Source of the DNA: Polynucleobacter difficilis
GTDB lineage: Bacteria > Pseudomonadota > Gammaproteobacteria > Burkholderiales > Burkholderiaceae
Assembly: GCF_003065365.1 (NCBI RefSeq)
Contig: NZ_CP023276.1
Coordinates: forward strand, 806,001-870,000
Length of the DNA: 64,000 nucleotides
Reading direction: 5' to 3'
The notes beneath the pieces are model-generated. The model was given only the letters and a program-made list of their open reading frames with translations, made no database searches and was not told where the DNA came from. Below, in pieces: positions 54,101 to 60,591 of the stretch. Position numbers and translations under genes: made by a program. Each line of letters starts with the position of its first letter. Position 1 is the stretch's first letter.

Positions 54101-54277
54101 TTTGAAGCAGAGCGTCCTGGTACAGAGATATTGCATCCGGTAGCAGTTGTTATTTTCTCCGGGCTCATCAGCTCTACCTTATTGGATACTTTTTTAACGC
54201 CAGCCATGTTTTGGCTTTACGGGAAAAAAGCATCTGAAATAGCCTTGAGCAATATGAAAACTAACGAAGTATTTTAA
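51155..54277 (+). CDS. Heavy-metal efflux RND pump (CusA/CzcA family)
   Basis: 1,040-residue proton-driven trimeric inner-membrane pump, 12 transmembrane helices with two large periplasmic loops. It starts LLDFSLKNRMIVILLSAISM. The fourth-helix motif reads IGGLVDDAVVDVEN, a heavy-metal-efflux RND signature with acidic residues for proton relay. PVDVFPDLNKPTVTIMTEAGG and ALPGIEGRLFVPLG are family landmarks. The signature differs from the classical CzcA and CusA versions, so the metal (Zn/Co/Cd or Cu/Ag) is left open. AAGGA at 51143-51147 serves the start codon. Confidence 0.93.
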   Translation: MFTWLLDFSLKNRMIVILLSAISMVYGAYTLSKMPVDVFPDLNKPTVTIMTEAGGMASEEVEQLITFPLETAMNGLPGVEAIRSVSSAGLSFIYVTFDWSVDIYRARQMVSERLSSMDGAIPDGIVSRMGPISSIMGEVMQIAIPIDESKISSMQVREYADWVLRPRLMAIPGVAQVIPIGGQVRQFQVQPNTRRMAELGLSILQIEDALRGYSANTSGGFLESNNREYLIRHIGRTSSLEDLKNIAVSNRNGQTILLRQVADITFAPAVKRGDAGYEGGPAVILGVQKQPSADTVVLTKKIESAIAELKQGLPTGMEAPKVTFRQASFIDASISTLEGKLIGASIFVAVVLYFFLGTIRPVLISLTAIPVSILLTALVFKYFGLSINTMTLGGLAIAIGGLVDDAVVDVENVIRRLRANLDKASLDQLSPLAIVRAASLEVRTGIIYATAIIVLVFIPLFALPGIEGRLFVPLGIAFIVSTLASLLVSVTITPVLCFYLLPSMQSLRDHDTKIVTWLKSHYEFQLSRLLAAPKKPLMYAFASVIVAAASVPFMASSFLPPFNEGTLLIGLRLNPGVSLSESAGLASQAEKLVRQVPEVTYVGRRSGRAELDEHAEGVHVSELDVGLKPAGDLDRSMAEIQADIRSRLVNLPAAIAIGQPISHRIDHMLSGVRSQIAIKIFGDDLDVLRSQADLLRSKLAGIEGLVDLEIEKQVLAPQIKVRIDYDKAAQYGVSTSQIMATLQGMVEGERLSQIIEGNRRFALVIKLPDSARNLEGLADILIDTPNGKIPLSKIASIEDGDGPNQISRDGGKRRIILSANASKRALSDIVADIRAVISNQTLPEGYFITLDGQFKAQEEASKVIGLLSIGSFLLMFAVLNNRYKSIRLSLMIMSNIPLAMVGAVIGLWISGQPLSIAALIGFITLAGISVRNGILKISHYLNLMQSEGESFSLAMIIRGSIERLSPVLMTALVTAFALAPLLFEAERPGTEILHPVAVVIFSGLISSTLLDTFLTPAMFWLYGKKASEIALSNMKTNEVF

Positions 54278-54292
54278 TTTAAAGGGGTTTAT

Positions 54293-54661
54293 ATGAAATC
54301 AATGATGGTGATTGCAACCTTGCTCATCAGTTTTACTGGCTTAGTTCAAGCTGGAGCTGGCCATGAATTAAAACCAATGCATGGCGGTGTCATAGTAGAG
54401 GCTAAGGACATTGATGTTGAATTGGTTGCAAAGCCTGATAGCTTATCGCTGTATTTGACGGACCACGGTAAACCGATACCTATAGATGGTGGGACCGCAA
54501 AGCTGACAGTCTTAATTGGATCAGATAAAAAAGATTTCGAGCTACTGCCTAATGAAGGGAAATTGGAAGTGAAAGGTAATTTCGCTATTCCCAAAGGGGC
54601 TAAGGCCATAGCAGTTATCAAAATAAAGGCGAAAGTGATTACAGCAAGATTTAATTTATAA
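54293..54661 (+). CDS. Small periplasmic protein, last gene of the efflux operon
   Basis: 122 residues: signal peptide (MKSMMVIATLLISFTGLVQA), then AGHELKPMHGGVIVEAKDID and a beta-rich domain with LVAKPDSLSLYLTDHGKPI. Met/His in the first mature 15 residues could bind a soft metal. Proteins of this type close RND metal-efflux operons and are often compared with CusF chaperones, but the fold is not shown here. AAAGGGG precedes ATG 54293, 15 bp after the pump stop. Function inferred from context only. Confidence 0.7.
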   Translation: MKSMMVIATLLISFTGLVQAGAGHELKPMHGGVIVEAKDIDVELVAKPDSLSLYLTDHGKPIPIDGGTAKLTVLIGSDKKDFELLPNEGKLEVKGNFAIPKGAKAIAVIKIKAKVITARFNL

Positions 54662-54671
54662 GTTAAATCAC

Positions 54672-54694
54672 CTCAATCTAGCCTATAGATTGGG
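54672..54694 (+). terminator. Possible terminator of the efflux operon
   Basis: Stem CAATCTA/TAGATTG with a 5-nt loop, extended by a G-T wobble, 11 bp after the last operon gene. The T-rich tract after it is weak (CTGTTGTT). Confidence 0.4.
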
Positions 54695-54806
54695 CTGTTG
54701 TTAAGTAATCGGATTGCTATCGTTGATTAGTGGAGCCATGTTCCGCCAAGGTCCGCTTTGGGTCGATAGCAGCCATTGCAAAACCAGCGTTTATCCAAAT
54801 ATTCAG

Positions 54807-55184
54807 CTACTTTTGCATTTTCTTTCGAGTGACCGTATGAATGGCTGAAATCAGTTGTTCTGGCTCATTCATATCAAGTTTTATATAACCATTAGGCTTT
54901 CTACCTCGTGTATAGCCCCCATGAAACATGCCTATTGAGTCACCAATGTCCCTCAAGGTTAGGAGGATAGTCGCGGAAAGCCTATGGTCGGCCTCGGCTT
55001 CTTTGGTTCTTTCTCCATTTTTATATCGCCAATGATTTATGCCTTTGGGTACTTTGCGTGGATGTTGGGGTTGATGTATGGCGCAAGCGTGTAGGGATTT
55101 ATATGCGCACGGGTTCTTGCAGCGCCTCCCAAGTCTAGTCAAGACTTGGCATCGTTTGGCACCATTTAATACACTTGGCAGCAT
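54807..55184 (-). CDS. Zinc-ribbon, HGG-type small protein of mobile elements
   Basis: 125 residues. The N-terminus has two Cys and a His-containing pattern, RCQVLTRLGRRCKNPC then LHACAIHQPQHPRK, followed by a basic NHWRYKNGERTKEAEA segment and GGYTRGRKPNGY. This arrangement is recurrent in small proteins of phages and integrative elements, beside terminase or replication genes. DNA-binding seems likely; the exact role is unknown. It is the last gene of the minus-strand module, converging on the efflux operon. Confidence 0.65.
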   Translation of the reverse strand: MLPSVLNGAKRCQVLTRLGRRCKNPCAYKSLHACAIHQPQHPRKVPKGINHWRYKNGERTKEAEADHRLSATILLTLRDIGDSIGMFHGGYTRGRKPNGYIKLDMNEPEQLISAIHTVTRKKMQK

Positions 55185-55286
55185 GGTAAAGCCTTAGACA
55201 TATAAAAACATATGGTGTAGGGGGTCTTTGGAGAGCTAATTTTTTTATTTCCCGTATTAAAAGGATCTGTTCGACCATTTCGTGTG

Positions 55287-55373
55287 TTTCGTAGGTATAC
55301 CCCCACCATGTTTATAGTTAATTGAAAAAAATCCAAAAAACATAGCAGGGGGGTACCCACAAAACCTACGAAA
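55287..55373. repeat. Long imperfect inverted repeat
   Basis: Left arm begins TTTCGTAGG (55287-55295), right arm ends CCTACGAAA (55365-55373). Inside, ACCCCCACCATGTTT on the left faces AAACATAGCAGGGGGGT on the right, with small offsets. It lies in a 196-bp noncoding stretch between the prim-pol gene and the zinc-ribbon gene. Candidate element origin or transcript-end structure. Confidence 0.55.
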
Positions 55374-55380
55374 GTCATAC

Positions 55381-57762
55381 TCATAAATATGTGTCAGCAA
55401 TGCGCGGATTTATTTTGTAAATAGTTGTCTTTCTTCCGCTGTTTTCAGATAGATGCTCAGTTAACCAGTTATGTTCAACCAGAGCATTTACCGCTAGAAG
55501 TACTGCATCTTTATTTGACAAACCCGCCCATCCCTTATGAAGAACGCTGCGCTGAGTAAAGTCATCTACTAATTTACCTTCCAGCAACTTCCTGGCCAGC
55601 GCTTTTGCGGGTGCAGAGTCCAATCCATTTACTGACCCATATGTTCTTTTAGCGTGGGACTTAAGGTATCTGGCAAATTGAAGCGCTGTTCCGAGGCTAT
55701 CTTCTGAAACCGGCCCCTGATGACCGTTTATCAAGTGAAATAGTAAAGCTAATCCTGGCACTAGACTGCGGTATTTTGCAAAATGACTATGTTCTGATGG
55801 GGCTAGGGATCCAGTGCGCAACATTGCTTCATTCTTCTGATACCAGTCATTAAATATCTTCTGTGCTGAACTATCAAAATGTAGCAGCGATACTCCTGCT
55901 GAATTTTTACTCGAACCGGCAAGTGGGATATTGCCGAGTTGGTTTAGGGAGGTGATTGCCTTAGTCATTTGTGTAAGCGCTTCTTTATTGGCCGGTCTAT
56001 CAATATGCTGATAGTCCCCAACATGTTCTGGCCAAACGAGTAGCTGGAACCGCTGCAGTAAGCCATCATTTTTAGAGTTTCCACTTTGAGCATGTCGCAC
56101 GTAGGATTTAATTCGGTCAGGCTGAAATCCGCCAAATACTGCTAACTGATATCTAGTAAGAGTAATAGAGTCTCTTGTGATGCGATCGAAGGTGTAATTT
56201 CCCTGGCCACCCCAGCCTGATAAGTAAAAGCCACGCGCAGCTTCTTGTCCAGGTGTATCCAGTGATTGAAGGAGGCCGGAGAGTTCATCTGCCAGGGCAA
56301 GGATTCCGCGTGGATTCTCGGCCAGTATTTCGCCTAATGCTTGGTAGGTCACATCATTAACTATGTATCGAGTTTTTACGGGTTTGGTTGGCTCTACTGG
56401 GAACGCTGTAGTTTTTTCACTCTTAAAACTTGCCATTGCTTTATCAAAGGCTGCCTTATCGGTCCGATACTGCGCATAGTCTCTTTTGTATTGTGCTGCA
56501 GCCATTTCTTCAAGGTGTTGAAGTGGTTTGAGCGATGCATTTAGAGCAGGAGTTTTCATGCTGCCAGGCGAGCCGATGATGCCTCCCCAGAAGCCAGCAT
56601 GAACCACCCAGGAGTCATCGAACTCTTTGGGGAGAATGCCCACTGTATTTCCTAATGCAGTACCGGCGCCAACTATTGCAGGGATGGCAACGTAATCAAG
56701 AGGGCAGCTAAGCCGTTCGGCAATATCTAAACACCCAGCTCGCAATCCTTCAGGAAGCCACTCTGGATCGAGCTCGAGCACTGGGAGCAATTCACCAGGT
56801 AGCTTTTGAGGTTCTGGCCAGCCATCTTGATTTGCTGCTCCTGCTGCCATTTCAATATCAAATCGTTTGGCGGGATTTGTCCAGCCTTGCCGTTGAGCCT
56901 CGGAGAATATATGCCTGTAATCAATGCTTGTTGGTTTCAGTGAGTCCCATGTGTCAGAAGCATCGAGGGGTTCATACTTTTTGGAGGTCATGGACCACTC
57001 TATCCACAAGCCGCGACCAACCTCACCAAGATTTTTAAGTGCCAAACCAGCTTTAATCCAGTCATTACGATCATCGGCTCGAATATGAAGTAGGGCGCTT
57101 CTTAAATTCTGAATATCAACAGGAAGTAGGCTGGTACTGGCTATTGAATTTTGCAATAGTGAGTTGAATAGAGGGCCACCTTCCGCAGCTATTTTTTTTG
57201 GTGCCGCTCTCTCTTGCCATATCTGCAACAACTGCTTAGGGATCATGGGAATGTGGCGCCAATCTCCCTTGCCGGCCCATTTATATTCTGCGCCAGTTTC
57301 CGGGTGAATGGAGGGTGGCAGTAAATCCTGAACGGTTTTCCCGTTGCTTGATGCGCAACGAAACTCCAAGACCATAGCCTTTGTCTCTGGATCGCTAATC
57401 TGGTAGGTTTCCATGGGGCCAACCTCTAGGGGCAGTCTATACAACAGCTTACCCCGGTTGCTGCGACCAGAACTTACCTGTAATGCATCATCAGCATCCA
57501 AGAGAGCCCGCAAGTCCACGCCCCTGTCAGCCAAGTATTTACTGGCTAAACTGAAATCGTCAATATCCAGTGCTGCAGTAGCTGACGGCGAACAATAAAG
57601 ATGCGCGATCCCAACATTTCCGTTAATCGCCGCAGCATGTCCTGGCTCTGTAACTACATTTTCACGCTCGTTCCATCCTTTGCCTTTTGGACCTTTCTCG
57701 CCCCTGGGGATGGGTACTAGAGCGTAACCATGTTCTACGTATTGTGAGATTAGTGGGTTCAT
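55381..57762 (-). CDS. Prim-pol / DUF3987 replication protein of the island
   Basis: 793 residues. Residues ~1-180 are a bifunctional primase-polymerase (archaeo-eukaryotic primase) domain, with YALVPIPRGEKGPKGKGWN and the acidic AALDIDDF. A PriCT-type linker (~215-290, DRNDWIKAGLALKNLGEVG) follows. From ~335 on it is DUF3987, a helicase-like module with the P-loop-like GGIIGSPGSMKTPALNAS and ADELSGLLQSLDTPGQEAARG. This architecture marks autonomous replication functions of integrative elements and phage satellites. Its start overlaps the upstream gene by 4 bp (ATGA). Confidence 0.88.
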   Translation of the reverse strand: MNPLISQYVEHGYALVPIPRGEKGPKGKGWNERENVVTEPGHAAAINGNVGIAHLYCSPSATAALDIDDFSLASKYLADRGVDLRALLDADDALQVSSGRSNRGKLLYRLPLEVGPMETYQISDPETKAMVLEFRCASSNGKTVQDLLPPSIHPETGAEYKWAGKGDWRHIPMIPKQLLQIWQERAAPKKIAAEGGPLFNSLLQNSIASTSLLPVDIQNLRSALLHIRADDRNDWIKAGLALKNLGEVGRGLWIEWSMTSKKYEPLDASDTWDSLKPTSIDYRHIFSEAQRQGWTNPAKRFDIEMAAGAANQDGWPEPQKLPGELLPVLELDPEWLPEGLRAGCLDIAERLSCPLDYVAIPAIVGAGTALGNTVGILPKEFDDSWVVHAGFWGGIIGSPGSMKTPALNASLKPLQHLEEMAAAQYKRDYAQYRTDKAAFDKAMASFKSEKTTAFPVEPTKPVKTRYIVNDVTYQALGEILAENPRGILALADELSGLLQSLDTPGQEAARGFYLSGWGGQGNYTFDRITRDSITLTRYQLAVFGGFQPDRIKSYVRHAQSGNSKNDGLLQRFQLLVWPEHVGDYQHIDRPANKEALTQMTKAITSLNQLGNIPLAGSSKNSAGVSLLHFDSSAQKIFNDWYQKNEAMLRTGSLAPSEHSHFAKYRSLVPGLALLFHLINGHQGPVSEDSLGTALQFARYLKSHAKRTYGSVNGLDSAPAKALARKLLEGKLVDDFTQRSVLHKGWAGLSNKDAVLLAVNALVEHNWLTEHLSENSGRKTTIYKINPRIADTYL

Positions 57763-58247
57763 TGGATTTTGACCCCCGGGTTAAGGGCTTCAATGATTGT
57801 CTCTAGGCGGCGCACAAGTTTCTCTGCGTGATATTTAGAGATGCAAGGGGAGGAGCCATCCATAAAGAAATTGCCATCGACACTACAAGACCAGCCTTGA
57901 TATAAGTAATAGTGAGCTTTGATTGTTGCCACATCAGTGGCGGATATATGGAGATGCGGGTATTGACTGTAGTCAACCATCCCTGACCAATGCATACCTA
58001 TTGGCCTGTAATCCCTATTGACGAGGATGAATATTCCTGGAGTTAGCGTCTCATGTATTAGGTATGGGATATAAGGCCGAAGACTTTGTACGGCCCTCTT
58101 ATTGAATCGACTATTTGTGTATGGCTCAATACCAGCTGCGTGCTTTAGGCTCTTTATTGATGAAATAATATTTTGCTGCCAGTGCGGCAGCGTCTCAATT
58201 CGACGTGAAGACAGCGGTTTGTGGTTTGGGTTTAAAGTTGATAACAT
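57759..58247 (-). CDS. Unknown protein coupled to the prim-pol gene
   Basis: 162 residues, not recognised. Soluble, with a helical N-terminus (HWQQNIISSIKSLKHAAG), a mixed middle (FILVNRDYRPIGMHWSGMVD) and HLHISATDVATIKAHYYLYQ. Two His in HLH and several Tyr/Trp are notable but match no known catalytic pattern with confidence. It precedes and overlaps the prim-pol gene by 4 bp, so a role in replication initiation of the island is plausible. Confidence 0.6.
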   Translation of the reverse strand: MLSTLNPNHKPLSSRRIETLPHWQQNIISSIKSLKHAAGIEPYTNSRFNKRAVQSLRPYIPYLIHETLTPGIFILVNRDYRPIGMHWSGMVDYSQYPHLHISATDVATIKAHYYLYQGWSCSVDGNFFMDGSSPCISKYHAEKLVRRLETIIEALNPGVKIQ

Positions 58248-58335
58248 GGAGACAATTCCTTATTAATATTCGATTGGTAGGGGTTTAGAGCTAGACAGGG
58301 TGACTGCCCAGATCTAGCTCTTTTTGTTTTGGTGC

Positions 58336-58524
58336 TCATAGACGTTCTCCAGCTATGCGAGATTTGAGCCACGCATCGATTACGTCACTTGGCCAGCCCG
58401 TACTTCTTGCTGTGAGCTTGACCCCTTGGGGGAATAGATTGAGTCGGATTTGTTTGTAAATCGAAGATGGCCTTAGGCCTGTGATTTCACAAACTTCTTT
58501 GATGCGATAGATTTTTATTGGCAT
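58336..58524 (-). CDS. AlpA-family transcriptional regulator
   Basis: 62-residue helix-turn-helix protein: IYRIKEVCEITGLRPSSIYK is the HTH, and GWPSDVIDAWLKSRIAGERL the typical C-terminal part. AlpA/excisionase proteins activate the replication/excision genes of P4-like satellites and integrative elements. Located upstream of the replication genes on the same strand, 88 bp before them, as expected for their activator. Confidence 0.9.
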   Translation of the reverse strand: MPIKIYRIKEVCEITGLRPSSIYKQIRLNLFPQGVKLTARSTGWPSDVIDAWLKSRIAGERL

Positions 58525-58619
58525 TTATGGAGCCCTCAGTGGTTATGAAGACTCCATTGAAAAATATAGGATTGCTTTAAGTTGGCTATGTATTTCCTAT
58601 ACAACAATGCGTAGATTAC

Positions 58620-59117
58620 CTAGCGTTTTGGGCGCCCCCTAGAGTTCATGCCTTGTCTTTTTTTGGTTGCCGCCTCTTTTTCTTTATATTTAGCGATCTC
58701 CACTTTCAGCTTTTCAATTTCTAAAGATTTTTCGATTGTTATGGCAAACATAGCATCGGGATCATTTCGTTCTGCATCGCTAAGGTCTGTGGGGATTGCG
58801 CTAATCTCGATAACTTCGTTTACGGACACATTAAAGATTGCCTTGAAAGGGCACGCGGGAGTGCGGAACTCTTTTAATGGCCCTCGACGTTTATATAGCC
58901 ACTCACCAAGGTCTTGGCATCTGTATTGCTCACGCTCTCGGTTGCCTTCATTCAAAATGACTTCCGACCTTATTGGATCGAGAACCTCCTTTTTAAAATC
59001 TGAAATGTAGTTGCGAGATTTTTCCGTCGCCTCCTTGCTTGTTTTGCCGCATTTAACAAGATGATTGGTAATTGCAACCTCTATGACATGTCGAGTTACG
59101 TAACCTTTTTTAGCCAT
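58620..59117 (-). CDS. Unknown coiled-coil protein next to integrase
   Basis: 165 residues, hydrophilic. The C-terminal third is a predicted coiled coil (IEKSLEIEKLKVEIAKYKEK) ending in a basic tail (KKRQGMNSRGRPKR) reminiscent of an AT-hook-like RGRPKR motif. The N-terminus is also basic. It lies 2 bp downstream of the integrase in the same direction, so it is likely cotranscribed; a DNA-binding or accessory recombination role is possible. No known family recognised. Confidence 0.6.
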   Translation of the reverse strand: MAKKGYVTRHVIEVAITNHLVKCGKTSKEATEKSRNYISDFKKEVLDPIRSEVILNEGNREREQYRCQDLGEWLYKRRGPLKEFRTPACPFKAIFNVSVNEVIEISAIPTDLSDAERNDPDAMFAITIEKSLEIEKLKVEIAKYKEKEAATKKRQGMNSRGRPKR

Positions 59118-59119
59118 AT

Positions 59120-60364
59120 TTAAGCTGCCCTAAGTGAAGTAACATTCGCATTCGTTTGGTTGCCCGTAGCTTTTGCATCACACCAGTCTGCAAACCATTG
59201 CATCATTTTGATTCGTTCATCCATAAAATTGGAGCGTAGGTAGGCTCGGCGCACTTGGTTTTTCTCTGCGTGGTCAAGTTGTCTTTCAATTGCGTCTGGA
59301 TTAAACCCATTTTCATTGAGCACGTCAGTAATTAAAGACCGCATGCCATGGGTGGTTACCTTGAATCCAAAACTGTGCAGTGCATGTCTGATTGTGTTTT
59401 CAGACATTATTTTGTGCTTCCCGCCACCTGGGAATACTAAGCTTTCATCATTTCTGTATGTGAGTTTCTTTAAGTTTGTGAGGGCGGCGATAGCTTGTTT
59501 TGGAAGGGGTATGGCATGTTCTCTGCCGCTTTTCATTCTGGATGATGGAACTGCCCAAGTGCCATTTTGGAGGTTTATTTCCTTCCATTGGGCTCCTCGA
59601 ATGGAGTTATCACGTAGCCCTGTATAGATTGCCATTTGAACTGCGCAAACGGTCTTCGGATCAAGTGTTTGCTCCTCCCCTGTTTTTCTTAAACATTTAA
59701 TGAGGTCACCAACCTGATCCTGGGGTAAAGCTGCGAAATGTTTTACGGGCGGTTTTTTTAGATAGGAGTTATCAGCCATATCCCTGGCTGGATTGATAGT
59801 CCCGCGATGGGTGTCGCGAGCAAAAGAAAATACTTGGGCCGCTATCGCTCTTGCGCGTCTGGCCGACTCCTTCTTGCCTTTATCGTAGGCAGCTTTAATA
59901 ATTGCAAATAGGTATGCTTCTTTGATTGAATCAATTGGGAGGCGCCCCAAATCAGGGAGGAGGTAGCGACGCAACAAACCTTCATTTCGTTCGTAATGGT
60001 GTGAGCTCCATTCAGATTGATTGCGCGATAGCCAATCTCTTGCTATAGCACCGAAAGTTTCTTCACCTTTGACTATTCTGCTGGCCTTAGCTATGCGCTT
60101 TGCGGTAGAAGGGCTGTCACCCTTAACTACATGCTCTCGAGATTCCAATGCTTTTGCGCGTGCGACCTGAAGTGAGACTGTGGGGTAGCTCCCAAGTCCA
60201 GCCGACTTCTCTTTACCGCCAAGGCGATACCGGTAGATCCATGTGCGACTTCCATCAGGTCTGACGCGCAGACGCAATCCTGCACCATCGTTTAAGTAAT
60301 AAAGCTTTGCTTTTGGTTTTGCAGCTTTGCAGCTTGCTTCGGTAAGTATTTTCTCTGCTGCCAT
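59120..60364 (-). CDS. P4-type tyrosine integrase
   Basis: 414-residue site-specific recombinase. The N-terminal arm-binding DUF4102 domain starts LTEASCKAAKPKAK and includes GLRLRVRPDGSRTWIYRYRL. The C-terminal catalytic domain shows the first Arg in IYTGLRDNSIRG, His-x-x-Arg in TTHGMRSL, and LDHAEKNQVRRAYLRS carrying the last His and the nucleophilic Tyr. ATG 60364 is preferred to 60385 because GGAGAG is correctly placed upstream and the GTACCC repeats then lie outside the gene. It is next to attR, opposite the tRNA end. Confidence 0.93.
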   Translation of the reverse strand: MAAEKILTEASCKAAKPKAKLYYLNDGAGLRLRVRPDGSRTWIYRYRLGGKEKSAGLGSYPTVSLQVARAKALESREHVVKGDSPSTAKRIAKASRIVKGEETFGAIARDWLSRNQSEWSSHHYERNEGLLRRYLLPDLGRLPIDSIKEAYLFAIIKAAYDKGKKESARRARAIAAQVFSFARDTHRGTINPARDMADNSYLKKPPVKHFAALPQDQVGDLIKCLRKTGEEQTLDPKTVCAVQMAIYTGLRDNSIRGAQWKEINLQNGTWAVPSSRMKSGREHAIPLPKQAIAALTNLKKLTYRNDESLVFPGGGKHKIMSENTIRHALHSFGFKVTTHGMRSLITDVLNENGFNPDAIERQLDHAEKNQVRRAYLRSNFMDERIKMMQWFADWCDAKATGNQTNANVTSLRAA

Positions 60365-60375
60365 TTCGCTCTCCA

Positions 60376-60448
60376 GTACCCACATCAGTACCCAATTTTA
60401 TCGTAGATGCTGATAGAGTGCTATAGAGTTTAGTAACTTAAAGTACCC
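60376..60448 (+). repeat. GTACCC repeats at right end (putative integrase arm sites)
   Basis: GTACCC at 60376-60381 and 60388-60393 (12-bp phasing, as at the left end) and a third at 60443-60448 reading GTACCCGTATTTATT. They lie between the integrase start and attR, so they could also be operator sites for integrase autoregulation. Confidence 0.5.
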
Positions 60449-60514
60449 GTATTTATTGGGTTTCAAGGATTTATATATCCATTAGTGAAGTTTCATAAAT
60501 CATAATTCGACGGA

Positions 60515-60528
60515 TCTCGTCTCCGCCA
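60515..60528 (+). repeat. attR core (14 bp)
   Basis: TCTCGTCTCCGCCA, identical to the tRNA-Ser 3' end at 45412-45425, with no tRNA body upstream of it. Marks the right boundary of the island. Confidence 0.9.
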
Positions 60529-60540
60529 GATTGTGCATAT

Positions 60541-60570
60541 GAGCCCCTGTATTGGGGCTCTTTGTTTTTT
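60541..60570 (+). terminator. Rho-independent terminator after attR
   Basis: Stem GAGCCCC/GGGGCTC with a 6-nt loop and tail TTTGTTTTTT. Probably the original tRNA-Ser terminator, now separated from its gene by the island. Confidence 0.8.
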
Positions 60571-60591
60571 CTTGGCATCAATCTATTCAAG

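Larger units (their letters stand above)
45412..60528. mobile_element. Integrated genomic island in tRNA-Ser(GCT)
   Basis: ~15.1-kb element bounded by the 14-bp direct repeat TCTCGTCTCCGCCA at the tRNA 3' end and at 60515-60528, with a P4-type tyrosine integrase next to the right copy. Content: two short unknown genes, metal-efflux cargo on the plus strand, then a minus-strand module of prim-pol/DUF3987 protein, AlpA regulator and integrase. Base composition is visibly more A+T-rich than the host genes on each side. No relaxase, coupling protein, capsid or terminase large-subunit gene is seen, so mobility would depend on integrase plus helper functions. Confidence 0.9.

Noticed and set aside
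55166..55384. 72-codon minus-strand frame between the prim-pol and zinc-ribbon genes
   Set aside because: It runs through the long inverted repeat, has no family sequence, and lacks a ribosome-binding site; it looks like chance coding.
60562..60591. TTG start for the AI-2E permease
   Set aside because: The codon lies in the T-tract of the terminator after attR.
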